A DNA stretch of 29,455 nt. Source: DG-33 sp964345105. Lineage in GTDB: Archaea; Hadarchaeota; Hadarchaeia; Hadarchaeales; Hadarchaeaceae. Positions 7,115-14,813 of the stretch are shown one piece after another. Within the stretch, counting starts at the first letter, position 1, and every line of letters starts with the position of its first letter. The stretch covers positions 1-29,455 of the forward strand of contig CAYFPZ010000003.1 of the NCBI GenBank assembly GCA_964345105.1. The letters run 5' to 3'. Below the pieces are notes generated by a model that saw nothing but the letters and a program-made list of their open reading frames with translations, searched no databases and was not told where the DNA came from. The translations under genes and the position numbers were made by a program.

Positions 7115-7852
7115 ATGCTCTCGACGGCATATAAGCTCAAAATTGAGGACTTGGCGCGTGGCCAGTATGTCCGCTCGCCTGAGGGTACCGAGCCAAGTTA
7201 CCTGCTTACTCCTTGGGGCCAGCACATTCCCCGCGCCCGGGTGTTAGGTACAGTAGTGGATAAATTTGTGAGGGATGATCAGGGTTATGCTACGCTTCGT
7301 CTCGATGATGGAAGCGAAACCATAAGCCTTCGAGCTTGGCGGGAAGGTGTGCCCGAACTTTCAGGCTTCAATGTGGGGGACCTCATCGATGTTATAGGGC
7401 GCGTGCGGGAGTTCGAGGGGGAAGTATACCTCGTGCCCGATTTCATCTTTCGTGTCGAAGACCCAAACTGGGAACTCGTGCGAGAACTCGAGATTCTGCG
7501 CGCGCGAAGGCTGGCCCTAGCGCAGGGAATACAACCGCAGCCAAAGCAAGAGGCAAAGCTTGAGCCACGGCAGCTGCAGATAGAAATCTCCCCGACACCC
7601 TCAGAGGTAGGTCCAACTATTGAAACTATAGAGGAGGTAGAGGCGCCCCCGTTGCCCGAGGTACCCGACGAAACTAAAAAGCGGGTAATCCTCGCGATCG
7701 AGAAGCTCGACAAGGGAGAGGGGGCAGCGCCCACAGACATAGCAGCTGAGCTTGACCTTAACCAAGCCGATGTAGAGGATGCTCTCCGCGTGCTGATCGT
7801 GGACGGCGAAATATTCGAGCCTCGTGCAGGCAGGTTCAGGCGATTGGGATGA
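7115..7852 (+). CDS. OB-fold nucleic-acid-binding protein, RPA-like, with C-terminal winged helix
   Basis: About 245 residues. An OB-fold (about 25-115) shows the RPA pattern: RARVLGTVVDKF, TLRLDDGSETISLRAWRE, VGDLIDVIGRVREFEGEVYLVPDFI. A proline- and glutamate-rich linker (about 150-195) follows, then a winged-helix-like domain (about 195-245, ending in VDGEIFEPRAGRFRRLG). This resembles archaeal RPA-associated or RPA32-type single-strand DNA-binding proteins (COG3390-like), so a role in replication or repair is likely. The ATG at 7115 is preferred to the TTG at 7091: a TATA-like TTCTTTAAGG at 7079-7088 places transcription start almost at the ATG, suggesting a leaderless mRNA. Its stop overlaps the next start as ATGA. 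Confidence 0.8.
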   Translation: MLSTAYKLKIEDLARGQYVRSPEGTEPSYLLTPWGQHIPRARVLGTVVDKFVRDDQGYATLRLDDGSETISLRAWREGVPELSGFNVGDLIDVIGRVREFEGEVYLVPDFIFRVEDPNWELVRELEILRARRLALAQGIQPQPKQEAKLEPRQLQIEISPTPSEVGPTIETIEEVEAPPLPEVPDETKKRVILAIEKLDKGEGAAPTDIAAELDLNQADVEDALRVLIVDGEIFEPRAGRFRRLG

Positions 7853-8259
7853 GTGAAGACTACGAAAAACTGCTCGACCGCGCCCTCGAACAGGTCCCTA
7901 AAGCTGTGTTCGAAAGTTCTCGCTTCCAAATCCCCGAGGCGGAAGTGTCGATTGTTGGGAACCGCACAATCCTCCGGAATTTTCGGAGCATCGCAAGCGC
8001 CCTCAATCGCGAACCTGAACATCTCATAAAATATCTGCTACGAGAGCTGGGGGTGGCTGGCAATATTGAGGGAAATCAGGCTGTCTTCCAAGGGAAATTT
8101 TCGAATACAGCCGTGGACGAGCGCATCCGACGTTATGTCGAGGAGTTCGTGCTCTGTCGCGAGTGCGGAAAGCCCGACACTAAGCTCGAGCGGCGCGAAC
8201 GATTTTATATTCTAAGGTGCGAGGCGTGCGGTGCCAGAGCATCGATGAGGAGCGTTTAG
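7849..8259 (+). CDS. Translation initiation factor aIF2 subunit beta
   Basis: A 136-residue protein, the usual length for archaeal aIF2-beta. It has the short N-terminal helix, the central alpha/beta domain (VGNRTILRNFRSIASALNREPEHLIKYLLRELG, quoted here only to show the family core: see residues about 37-68) and a C-terminal zinc ribbon with CRECGKPDTK and CEACGAR, giving two CxxC pairs. aIF2-beta forms the heterotrimer with alpha and gamma that brings initiator Met-tRNA to the small ribosomal subunit. Its ATG overlaps the stop of the RPA-like gene (ATGA), so the two are co-translated. A DUF424 gene follows after 2 bases. Confidence 0.95.
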   Translation: MSEDYEKLLDRALEQVPKAVFESSRFQIPEAEVSIVGNRTILRNFRSIASALNREPEHLIKYLLRELGVAGNIEGNQAVFQGKFSNTAVDERIRRYVEEFVLCRECGKPDTKLERRERFYILRCEACGARASMRSV

Positions 8260-8261
8260 CT

Positions 8262-8552
8262 TTGCCTTCCCTCAGAGTGATTCGAACTCAGGGCGAGGTA
8301 CTTGTCGTCGTCTGTGACCCAGAGCTACTTGGGAAAAAATTTAAACAAGGGGAGCTGAAGCTTGAGGTCAAAGAATCATTTTATCGAGGGACCGAAGCTA
8401 GCGTCGAGGAGTGCCTCACAGCGCTGCGCGAGGCCACGATTGCAAACCTCGTGGGGTCGATAGTGTGGCACGCAGTCAAAGTCGGCATCATCGAGCGCGC
8501 AAATGTTCTCAAAATCCAAAATGTTCCACACGCGCAGCTCTTCAGGTTTTGA
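8262..8552 (+). CDS. DUF424-family protein
   Basis: About 96 residues. The pattern VLVVVCDPELLGKKFKQG, FYRGTEASVEE, LREATIANLVG and KIQNVPHAQLFRF matches the archaeal DUF424 family, which is commonly found beside aIF2-beta and other translation genes; its molecular function is unknown. The start is a TTG at 8262, with GAGGAG nine bases upstream inside the end of aIF2-beta. A longer reading from GTG 8217 would overlap the zinc ribbon of aIF2-beta and is less likely. The gap to the preceding stop is 2 bases, so it is part of the same operon. Confidence 0.85.
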   Translation: MPSLRVIRTQGEVLVVVCDPELLGKKFKQGELKLEVKESFYRGTEASVEECLTALREATIANLVGSIVWHAVKVGIIERANVLKIQNVPHAQLFRF

Positions 8553-8595
8553 ACTCGGGGCAACAACTGATATAATCAATCCTGATAACAACCCA

Positions 8596-9384
8596 CTAAT
8601 AAACGATAACGCTTTGTACGCTCGGCAACTTTCTCAGCGCCTCGATTACATCGCCGCGCACTGGCTCGTCGGTGATTAAAGTCAGCTTGGGTTGAGGCAC
8701 GAAGTGAGGGTCGTCCGCAACTGCCTGACGGATGCTTATCCTAAAGCGTGAGATGGTGCCCGCCACCTCGCTTATGATGCCGGGCTCGGTTGCGTTCTTC
8801 GGCAATATCTCGATCACTCCCATTCCGAGCTGCTGCGCCACACCCTTCAGGTAAGCTATGGGCTCGAGGTTTTCGAATATCCCACGTAGTTCCTCTTTTT
8901 TCAAAATCGTCCGAGCGGTGGCATCGACCACGCGCCGATCGACGCCTACCTCCCCTGCTATCTGGACAGCGGGAATCCGGATATCGCCGCAGGCAATTTC
9001 TCCGTTCTCCCGTACTCGAAGCCCATATTTGAACAGCGTCCGCGCAACGTTGAGCTGAGCTGGAAAATTAGTGAAAGCATCCTGAATCTTCGCCCACATC
9101 CCAGCGCCGCCTACACGCTCGCGCTCTACTCCGGCCATGTGCGCTATCACCAACCGCATCACGCTCTCAATGAACGCGGGTTCCAGCCCCTCACTTTTTG
9201 CCCGCTTTCTAGCACGGTTGATGACTGCGCGTTCCCTTGCCACGTCTCGGATTCCTAGCTTGAGCTTCCGTTTCAGCGCCACGAGATCGTCTGCGAGCTT
9301 CAGTCGCTGCGCGAGCAGTAAGATGACCCGTTCATCAATACTGTCTATCTCCCGCCTTAGCGTCTGCAACTTTTTCTCGCTCAT
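8596..9384 (-). CDS. Chorismate mutase (AroQ type) fused to an ACT-domain regulator
   Basis: About 262 residues with two parts. Residues about 1-90 are an AroQ chorismate mutase: LRREIDSIDERVILLLAQRL, KRKLKLGIRDVARE and FIESVMRLVIAHM, with Arg, Lys and Glu at the expected active-site positions. Residues about 95-262 match the archaeal ACT-domain regulator type (COG2150-like): a helix-turn-helix-like segment with GVDRRVVDATARTIL, then an ACT domain with EPGIISEVAGTISRFRISIRQ. The enzyme converts chorismate to prephenate. The fused part probably senses an amino acid such as Tyr or Phe. ATG 9384 overlaps the shikimate kinase stop (ATGA). It is the last gene of the minus-strand aromatic operon. 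Confidence 0.88.
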   Translation of the reverse strand: MSEKKLQTLRREIDSIDERVILLLAQRLKLADDLVALKRKLKLGIRDVARERAVINRARKRAKSEGLEPAFIESVMRLVIAHMAGVERERVGGAGMWAKIQDAFTNFPAQLNVARTLFKYGLRVRENGEIACGDIRIPAVQIAGEVGVDRRVVDATARTILKKEELRGIFENLEPIAYLKGVAQQLGMGVIEILPKNATEPGIISEVAGTISRFRISIRQAVADDPHFVPQPKLTLITDEPVRGDVIEALRKLPSVQSVIVY

Positions 9385-10262
9385 GGGTATCTCTCGATTC
9401 TTGCGCCCTTCGCGGCCGGCTTGGTGGTGATTATTCTCCCGGGTCTTCCCCGCCAAGACTTCTTTATATCCTCGACGTTACTCGATTTAGCTATTGCTAC
9501 TACCGCCGGACCAGTACCTGTAAGGCCAGCTGCGAGCGCACCCGCGGCCAAGGCATCTAGCGCTATCGTTGGGTCGTAGCCGAGCGCGCTCGAGTAGAGC
9601 AAGCCGTTGAGCGTTAAGGCACCGAAGACATTTCCGAGTATAGCTTGATCGTGTGCAAGTTCTATGCCTTTTTGAAGTGGCTTGATCCGGGCCATGTTTA
9701 TCCGCGAGGTGTGGAACTTCATCGGTGGCACATAAATGAGCACGGTGAGCTTCGGGTTTAGTCTGAATCGCCGAAGCACCAGTCTTTTGATGTTGTCTGT
9801 TACTGCACCGAAACCAAAAAATGAAGCCGCTGCATCATCAAGTGCTCCAGTTATGGTGACACTTGCTTCAAATGCAGCATCGATACCCAAGTCCAGTACG
9901 AGTTTTGGATTTGGTTTTCGCTCCAGTGCCGCGAAAGTAGCGAGCACCGCGGCGTTAGCGGCAGCTGAGCTGCTCGACAGCCCCACGGCAATCGGGACTT
10001 TGGATCTTGTCTGCACCCGTGCGCCGTAGGTTCGTTCAAGCTTGAAATGTTTGAGAACTTTTTGTACGCATATCTCAATTAGTCGAGGACTTTCATGGGG
10101 GTCATCAACCACTCGCCCGATAATCTCCCCCGGTCTATCGGTAAGCTCGCAACTCGCTCTAACTCGAAGCTCGACCCCAAATGCGGCCCCCTTACCCGTA
10201 GCTATCGCGTTAACAACGGTGGCGGAGCCGCACGCCGAAGCAGTCCCTCGACGTTTGACCAG
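9381..10262 (-). CDS. Archaeal shikimate kinase (GHMP family), apparent CTG start
   Basis: About 293 residues of the GHMP kinase superfamily, the archaeal replacement for bacterial AroK. It converts shikimate to shikimate 3-phosphate with ATP. The ATP loop VPIAVGLSSSSAAANA and the C-terminal GLTGTGPAVVAIA are clear. The conserved N-terminus GSATVVNAIATGKGAAFGVEL is also present, but it lies upstream of the first ATG/GTG/TTG in this frame (GTG 10112). The only site before it that fits is CTG at 10262-10260, with GGGGTG exactly six bases upstream and an in-frame TAG just behind. I therefore call a CTG start; a sequencing error is the alternative. Sits 20 bases after aroC. Confidence 0.88.
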   Translation of the reverse strand: MVKRRGTASACGSATVVNAIATGKGAAFGVELRVRASCELTDRPGEIIGRVVDDPHESPRLIEICVQKVLKHFKLERTYGARVQTRSKVPIAVGLSSSSAAANAAVLATFAALERKPNPKLVLDLGIDAAFEASVTITGALDDAAASFFGFGAVTDNIKRLVLRRFRLNPKLTVLIYVPPMKFHTSRINMARIKPLQKGIELAHDQAILGNVFGALTLNGLLYSSALGYDPTIALDALAAGALAAGLTGTGPAVVAIAKSSNVEDIKKSWRGRPGRIITTKPAAKGARIERYP

Positions 10263-10282
10263 ACTCTACACCCCTGTGAAAT

Positions 10283-11380
10283 TTACTTGAAGCGGGTCGG
10301 ATTAACTTTTCCAGCGCGCAGCATGTGATCCGCGAGCACCAGTGCAAGCATCGCCTCAGCCACGGGCACGATGCGCGGGCAGATGTTTGGGTCGAATCTT
10401 CCCTTGAGCTTGATTTCAACTTCTTTCATCCGAGCGATGTCGACAGTTTGCTGCGGTTGGGTTATTGAGGGGGTGGGTTTGACCGCTATCCGAGCGACGA
10501 TCGGCATGCCTGTACTTATGCCGCCGAGGATGCCCCCAGCGTTGTTCGTGGCACTCATTATCTTGCGCCCACGAAGCGTCAAGGGATCATTCATCTCAGA
10601 GCCGAGCATTCGGACCGCCTTGAAGCCAGCACCGATTTCAACGCCTTTGACTGAACCTACTGACATCAGAGCATGAGCGATCTCCGCATCAAGCTTATCG
10701 AACACGGGTTCACCCAACCCGGGGGGGACGTTGAGTGCCCGAACTTCAACTATTCCACCAGTACTATTACCCTCCATACTCGCTTGCAATACTGCTTGCT
10801 TCATCTGATCAGCCACCTTCGGGTCAGCGCACCGCATGGGATTCCGCTCGACGTTTTTGCGGATTTCTTCAGGCTTCACTTCCCGCTCAACCGCCATTTT
10901 CGCGGCCTCGACGGTGTGACCTAGAATCTCGATTCCGTGAGCTGCGAGTAGCTTCTTCGCGATCGCCCCAGCGGCAACTCGCCCAACAGTTTCTCGTGCC
11001 GAGGCTCGCCCTCCTCCGCGGTAGTCAGTGTGGCCGAACTTGAGCCAGTAAGCGAGGTCAGCATGACCAGGCCTAGGTTTAGTTTTGATTTCTTCGTATG
11101 GTTTCGAGTCGACATCGATGTTGCGGACGAGCATGGAGATCGGCGTGCCGAGTGTCTTGCCTTGGAAAACCCCGGAGAGGATTTCGACTCGGTCACGTTC
11201 CCTGCGTGGTGTCGCAAGGATTGACTGGCCAGGGCGCCGCCTGTCGAGCTCGTGCTGTACATCCGCCTCGCTCAGCGGTAAGCCAGCTGGGACACCATCG
11301 ACAATCACGCCGACAGAAAGACCATGGCTCTCGCCCCAAGTTGTAACCTTAAATACCTTCCCGAATGTATTGCCGGCCAT
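10283..11380 (-). CDS. aroC: Chorismate synthase
   Basis: A 365-residue protein of standard length. It makes chorismate from 5-enolpyruvylshikimate 3-phosphate by trans-elimination, needing reduced FMN. Signatures seen are TTWGESHG near the N-terminus, RPGHADLAY, YRGGGRASARET in the middle, and NNAGGILGGISTG toward the C-terminus. ATG 11380 overlaps the aroA stop as TGATG, so translation is coupled. A TTG one codon earlier is also in frame but lies inside the aroA stop region. The archaeal shikimate kinase follows after 20 bases. Confidence 0.97.
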   Translation of the reverse strand: MAGNTFGKVFKVTTWGESHGLSVGVIVDGVPAGLPLSEADVQHELDRRRPGQSILATPRRERDRVEILSGVFQGKTLGTPISMLVRNIDVDSKPYEEIKTKPRPGHADLAYWLKFGHTDYRGGGRASARETVGRVAAGAIAKKLLAAHGIEILGHTVEAAKMAVEREVKPEEIRKNVERNPMRCADPKVADQMKQAVLQASMEGNSTGGIVEVRALNVPPGLGEPVFDKLDAEIAHALMSVGSVKGVEIGAGFKAVRMLGSEMNDPLTLRGRKIMSATNNAGGILGGISTGMPIVARIAVKPTPSITQPQQTVDIARMKEVEIKLKGRFDPNICPRIVPVAEAMLALVLADHMLRAGKVNPTRFK

Positions 11381-12666
11381 CAAATCAACTCCACTTTACC
11401 CCCCAACTTTCGTATATCCTCGACAAAGCTTGGATATGACACGCTAATGCTCTCCGCTCCGTCTATAATTGTTTCCCCTAACGCGACCAAACTAGCTACC
11501 GCGAAAGCCATAGCCATGCGGTGGTCTCCATAGGAAGTGAGTTTTGCGCCTTTAAGTCGCTTAACTCCTCGAATGCGGAGCTCGTCCGTCCGCTCTTCCA
11601 CTTCAGCCCCCAGCTTTCGAAGTTCGCTTGCTAGTGCGTGGATACGATCAGTCTCTTTGAGTCGGAGATGGGGGATATTTAGGAGCCTAGTCCGACCTTC
11701 GGCAACTGAACCGAGCACCGCGAGCGCAGGCACCAAGTCCGGATTATTGCCACAGTCGGCCTCGATACCTGAGAGCGCCCCGTCGCTTGAGACTTCGACC
11801 GTCTTGTCTTTCACCTTCGTATCTGCCCCAAATTCTCGGAGAAATTCAATAATCCGCTTGTCACCTTGGGCGCTTTGTACATCGAGGTTGCTCACCCGCA
11901 CGGTCCCTCCCGTAAGCGCTGCTGCTGCGAGCATGAAGGATGCTGAGGAGAAATCACCGGGAACATCTAAATCTATCGCCTTGAAGACCTGCCCACCCGG
12001 AATTTTGAACTCCATGAGGTCGTGGCTGCGCTTGATTCGGGCCCTAGCCCCATTGAGCAGCTCGAGCGTGATTTCGACGTAGGGCTTGGATCGGAGTTCT
12101 TCGGTCACGTTTATCTTGACATCCTCTTTTGCATAGGGGGAAGCCAACAGTAACGCTGAGATAAACTGTGAACTTATCGCGCCTGTGATTTCCACCTCAC
12201 CACCATTTAACCCCCCACCCACAACTACCGGGGGTCTGCCATGGGGCCCCTCACAGCGTGCTTTGGCCCCCAACTTGGCGAGCGCCTCGATTAACGGCCC
12301 AATGGGGCGAGCACGAACTGATTCATCGCCAGTCAAACTTACGAGCTTGGGTGAAAGCGCAGCGACTGCACTCATCAAACGAATCGTTGTGCCTGAGTTA
12401 CGAGCGTCGATGATATCAGCACGGGGCTTGAGTTCGCCAGCGGTGCCTAGGACTCTCCAAACATCACCTTCTTGGCTGATTTCCGCGCCGAGCGTTCGAG
12501 CCGCTTCGATCGTCGCCTCGGTGTCGAAGCTCAAAAGTGGGTTGATGACCTTGCTTTCACCCCTCGCCAGCAACGCAACCATGAACGCGCGGTGGGTGTA
12601 ACTTTTCGAAGGTGGTGCTTTAACTTCGCCTGCCAGTTTTGAGGGCTTAACTTTCAAAAACGTCAT
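11380..12666 (-). CDS. aroA: 3-phosphoshikimate 1-carboxyvinyltransferase (EPSP synthase)
   Basis: About 428 residues. It transfers the enolpyruvyl group of PEP to shikimate 3-phosphate. Seen motifs are PPSKSYTHRAF (N-terminal PEP/S3P lysine), NSGTTIRLMSA, LKETDRIHAL and DHRMAMAFA, all at normal spacing for the two-lobed fold. ATG 12666 is preceded by GGGAG four bases upstream; an in-frame TTG at 12684 is rejected because the ribosome site lies after it. The TATA-like CTTATTAAA near 12694-12702 (minus strand) suggests a short leader. It is the first gene of the minus arm of the aromatic cluster, divergent from the ADH synthase operon across a 209-bp control region. Confidence 0.97.
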   Translation of the reverse strand: MTFLKVKPSKLAGEVKAPPSKSYTHRAFMVALLARGESKVINPLLSFDTEATIEAARTLGAEISQEGDVWRVLGTAGELKPRADIIDARNSGTTIRLMSAVAALSPKLVSLTGDESVRARPIGPLIEALAKLGAKARCEGPHGRPPVVVGGGLNGGEVEITGAISSQFISALLLASPYAKEDVKINVTEELRSKPYVEITLELLNGARARIKRSHDLMEFKIPGGQVFKAIDLDVPGDFSSASFMLAAAALTGGTVRVSNLDVQSAQGDKRIIEFLREFGADTKVKDKTVEVSSDGALSGIEADCGNNPDLVPALAVLGSVAEGRTRLLNIPHLRLKETDRIHALASELRKLGAEVEERTDELRIRGVKRLKGAKLTSYGDHRMAMAFAVASLVALGETIIDGAESISVSYPSFVEDIRKLGGKVELI

Positions 12667-12734
12667 AGGGCTCCCGCTACACAATCTCCGAAAGGTTTAA
12701 TAAGGATTTGACGCGAGGGGGAGTAACTGGTGTA

Positions 12735-12799
12735 AGGTATGACGAATCAGATGAGCTGCAACGGCGGTAATTGTCTTTATTGCTAGAGCAGTCATACCT
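12735..12799. promoter_or_regulatory. 9-bp perfect inverted repeat between divergent aromatic operons
   Basis: AGGTATGAC (12735-12743) is matched by its exact complement GTCATACCT (12791-12799) across a 47-base spacer. Inside, GCT-GCAA and TTGC-tag-AGC can extend the fold. It could be a paired operator for both operons, or a structured RNA on either strand. No known riboswitch class or tRNA pattern fits it. Confidence 0.45.
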
Positions 12800-12826
12800 A
12801 GGTCACGAGCAAATTCGCGCTTTTTG

Positions 12827-12846
12827 GCACACTTTTTAATGTGTGC
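12827..12846 (+). promoter_or_regulatory. TATA box inside a 6-bp inverted repeat, promoter of the plus-arm aromatic operon
   Basis: GCACAC (12827-12832) and GTGTGC (12841-12846) are perfect complements flanking TTTTTAAT, a TATA-like element. The element lies about 38 bases before the TTG start of ADH synthase, in the right place for transcription start near 12862. A repressor dimer bound here would cover the TATA box, so I infer negative control of the shikimate operon. Confidence 0.6.
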
Positions 12847-12875
12847 GCAGCATATCACATAAGGAGGTAGTGTGA

Positions 12876-13676
12876 TTGTCCGAAGTTGGAAAACGCGTGA
12901 GGCTTGAGCGGATAATTGACCGGAAAACAAGGCGAACTGTGATTGTACCTATGGACCACGGCTTGAGCATGGGCCCCATCACAGGGCTCGAAGACATGGC
13001 ATCAATTATAAACAAGATAGCTGATGGCGGGGCAAATGCCGTTGTGCTCCACAAAGGCATCGTTCGCGCCGGGCACCGAGGATATGGGAAGGACATAGGG
13101 CTTATCATTCACCTCTCGGGAAGTACCTCGCTGGGGCCCGACCCTAACAGTAAGGTACCGGTAGCTACAGTTGAGGAGGTAATCAGTTTGGGCGCGGACG
13201 CCGTCTCAGTCCACGTGAACGTGGGCGCGGCGAACGAGCCGGAACAGCTCCAGGCACTAGGTGATGTCGCTGAGACATGCGCGAGCTGGGGCATGCCTTT
13301 GTTTGCGATGATGTACCCACGCGGCCCCAAAATAAAGAACCAGCATGCCCCCGAGGCAGTTGCGCAGGCAGCACGGGTTGGAGCTGAGCTGGGAGCTGAC
13401 ATAATTAAGACCTCTTACACCGGGGACATCAACTCTTTCCGAAAGGTTGTCCGGGGCTGCCCTGTGCCAGTGGTGATTGCTGGCGGTCCAAAGATGGCGA
13501 CCGACCGGGATGTGCTCAAGATGGCAGGTGAGGCGATCAAAGCTGGCGCGGTAGGGGTTTCAATAGGGCGTAACATCTTCCAGCACCGGAGCCCTACCGG
13601 AATGACTCGGGCGCTGGCGCAGATCGTGCACGGGGGAGTCTCGGTCGATCGGGCGATGCGTGAGCTCAAGCGGTGA
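12876..13676 (+). CDS. 2-amino-3,7-dideoxy-D-threo-hept-6-ulosonate (ADH) synthase
   Basis: A 266-residue class I aldolase-fold enzyme. In archaea it replaces DAHP synthase as the first step of aromatic biosynthesis, joining L-aspartate semialdehyde with 6-deoxy-5-ketofructose 1-phosphate (MJ0400-type). Seen features are IVPMDHGLSMGP with the catalytic Asp, ADIIKTSYTGD with the Schiff-base Lys, and the phosphate loop GAVGVSIGRNIFQH. The start is TTG 12876, supported by a strong GGAGGT seven bases upstream. It leads the plus-strand operon; dehydroquinate synthase II follows after 6 bases. Plain fructose-bisphosphate aldolase is the main alternative in this fold, but the neighbours make ADH synthase far more likely. 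Confidence 0.93.
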   Translation: MSEVGKRVRLERIIDRKTRRTVIVPMDHGLSMGPITGLEDMASIINKIADGGANAVVLHKGIVRAGHRGYGKDIGLIIHLSGSTSLGPDPNSKVPVATVEEVISLGADAVSVHVNVGAANEPEQLQALGDVAETCASWGMPLFAMMYPRGPKIKNQHAPEAVAQAARVGAELGADIIKTSYTGDINSFRKVVRGCPVPVVIAGGPKMATDRDVLKMAGEAIKAGAVGVSIGRNIFQHRSPTGMTRALAQIVHGGVSVDRAMRELKR

Positions 13677-13682
13677 ACAAAA

Positions 13683-14798
13683 TTGCGCAAGCTTGTTTGG
13701 GTCAGGGCTGACTGGGAGGAGCCTTGGGAAAAGCGAAAACCCTTCATTAGTGCAGCGATTGAGGCTGGCGCGGATGTTGTGTTGGTGAAGCCCGAGGAGG
13801 TTCAAGAAGCGCTCAAGCTCGGGGCTATCACTGTCGCGGCAAGCGAGCCAGCCCTAGGCGTTGGCGTGGTGATTTTGAGCGCTCGAAGCACTGCCGAGGT
13901 CGAACAAGCAATCGAACAAGTTGGGAAGCTTCACAAACAAGGAAAAAAGGTTGCGGTACTAGTCGAGGTAGCGAACAAAGAACTTGAGAGCGCCGCCGTC
14001 AAGGTTGGAAAGGCAGCTGACTTCCTCGTTGCAATTACGCCTGACTGGAAGGTGATCCCGCTCGAGAACTTGATAGCTGAACTCCAAAGCGCTGAGGTCA
14101 AAGTTTTGACTGGGGTGAAGAGCGCCGAGGAGGCTAAAGTCGCGGTGGAAACACTCGAGATCGGCGCTGCCGGTGTGTTGCTTGACTCGCGAGAGCGTGG
14201 GGATGGAGAAATCCGAAAAGTGTGTGAGGCATTCGAGCTGCTCATGCTTGAAAAGCTTGAGCTCGCACCAGCGAAGGTGATCACAGTTCGCCCTGTAGGT
14301 ATGGGCGATCGAGCCTGCGTTGATACCACCTCACTCATGAGCGTTGGCGAGGGGATGCTAGTGGGGAGCCAGGCAGGTGGCATGTTTTTGGTTCATTCAG
14401 AGACGCTGCTAAGCGAGTTCGTTGAGCCTCGCCCATTTCGCGTGAACGCGGGGGCGGTGCACGCTTACATCCGATTGCCCGGGGGGAAAACAAAATACAT
14501 GTCGGAGCTAGGCGCGGGCGACGAGGTACTGCTCGTAAACGCTAGTGGAGAGGCCCGGGTGGGTGTGGTTGGACGAGTAAAGATAGAGCGTCGGCCGATG
14601 TTGCTCGTTGAGGCCGAGCGTGAGGGAGAAAAATTCAAAACGCTGCTCCAGAATGCTGAAACGATAAACCTTGTCGACAAAAATGGAAAACCGATTTCGG
14701 TGGCGAAGCTCAAACCCGGTGACGAGGTGCTCGTGCACATCGAGCGAGCTGGGCGACACTTTGGCGTCAAGGTTGAGGAAACAGTAATCGAGAGATAA
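13683..14798 (+). CDS. 3-Dehydroquinate synthase II
   Basis: A 371-residue protein of the archaeal type II family (MJ1249-type), unrelated to bacterial AroB. It oxidatively deaminates and cyclises ADH to 3-dehydroquinate using NAD. Typical features are the N-terminal VWVRADWEEPWEKRK, GAAGVLLDSRERGDGEI, and the central VRPVGMGDRACVDTTSLMSVGEGMLVGSQ region split over about residues 203-231, plus NAGAVHAYIRLPGGKTKYMS. The start is TTG 13683; GGTGA, overlapping the upstream stop, is six bases before it. It is the second gene of the plus-arm operon. Confidence 0.95.
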   Translation: MRKLVWVRADWEEPWEKRKPFISAAIEAGADVVLVKPEEVQEALKLGAITVAASEPALGVGVVILSARSTAEVEQAIEQVGKLHKQGKKVAVLVEVANKELESAAVKVGKAADFLVAITPDWKVIPLENLIAELQSAEVKVLTGVKSAEEAKVAVETLEIGAAGVLLDSRERGDGEIRKVCEAFELLMLEKLELAPAKVITVRPVGMGDRACVDTTSLMSVGEGMLVGSQAGGMFLVHSETLLSEFVEPRPFRVNAGAVHAYIRLPGGKTKYMSELGAGDEVLLVNASGEARVGVVGRVKIERRPMLLVEAEREGEKFKTLLQNAETINLVDKNGKPISVAKLKPGDEVLVHIERAGRHFGVKVEETVIER

Positions 14799-14813
14799 AC
14801 AGGGGTGTTTACT

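Noticed and set aside
7285..8022. A 245-residue open frame on the minus strand
   Set aside because: It lies antisense to the RPA-like and aIF2-beta genes, is Ser/Arg-rich as expected of a complement frame, and has no family features.
9381..10262. A frameshift or N-terminal truncation of shikimate kinase
   Set aside because: The reading frame is continuous through all conserved N-terminal residues; only the start codon is unusual.
12735..12799. A tRNA-like gene on the minus strand, because the outer stem is followed by TTACACCA
   Set aside because: The CCA-like end is not next to the stem, no D-stem pairs, and no anticodon or T-arm of normal form is present.
12697..12930. A 77-residue open frame on the minus strand in the divergent aro control region
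   Set aside because: It overlaps the strong GGAGGT site and the start of ADH synthase, and its protein sequence has no domain-like features.
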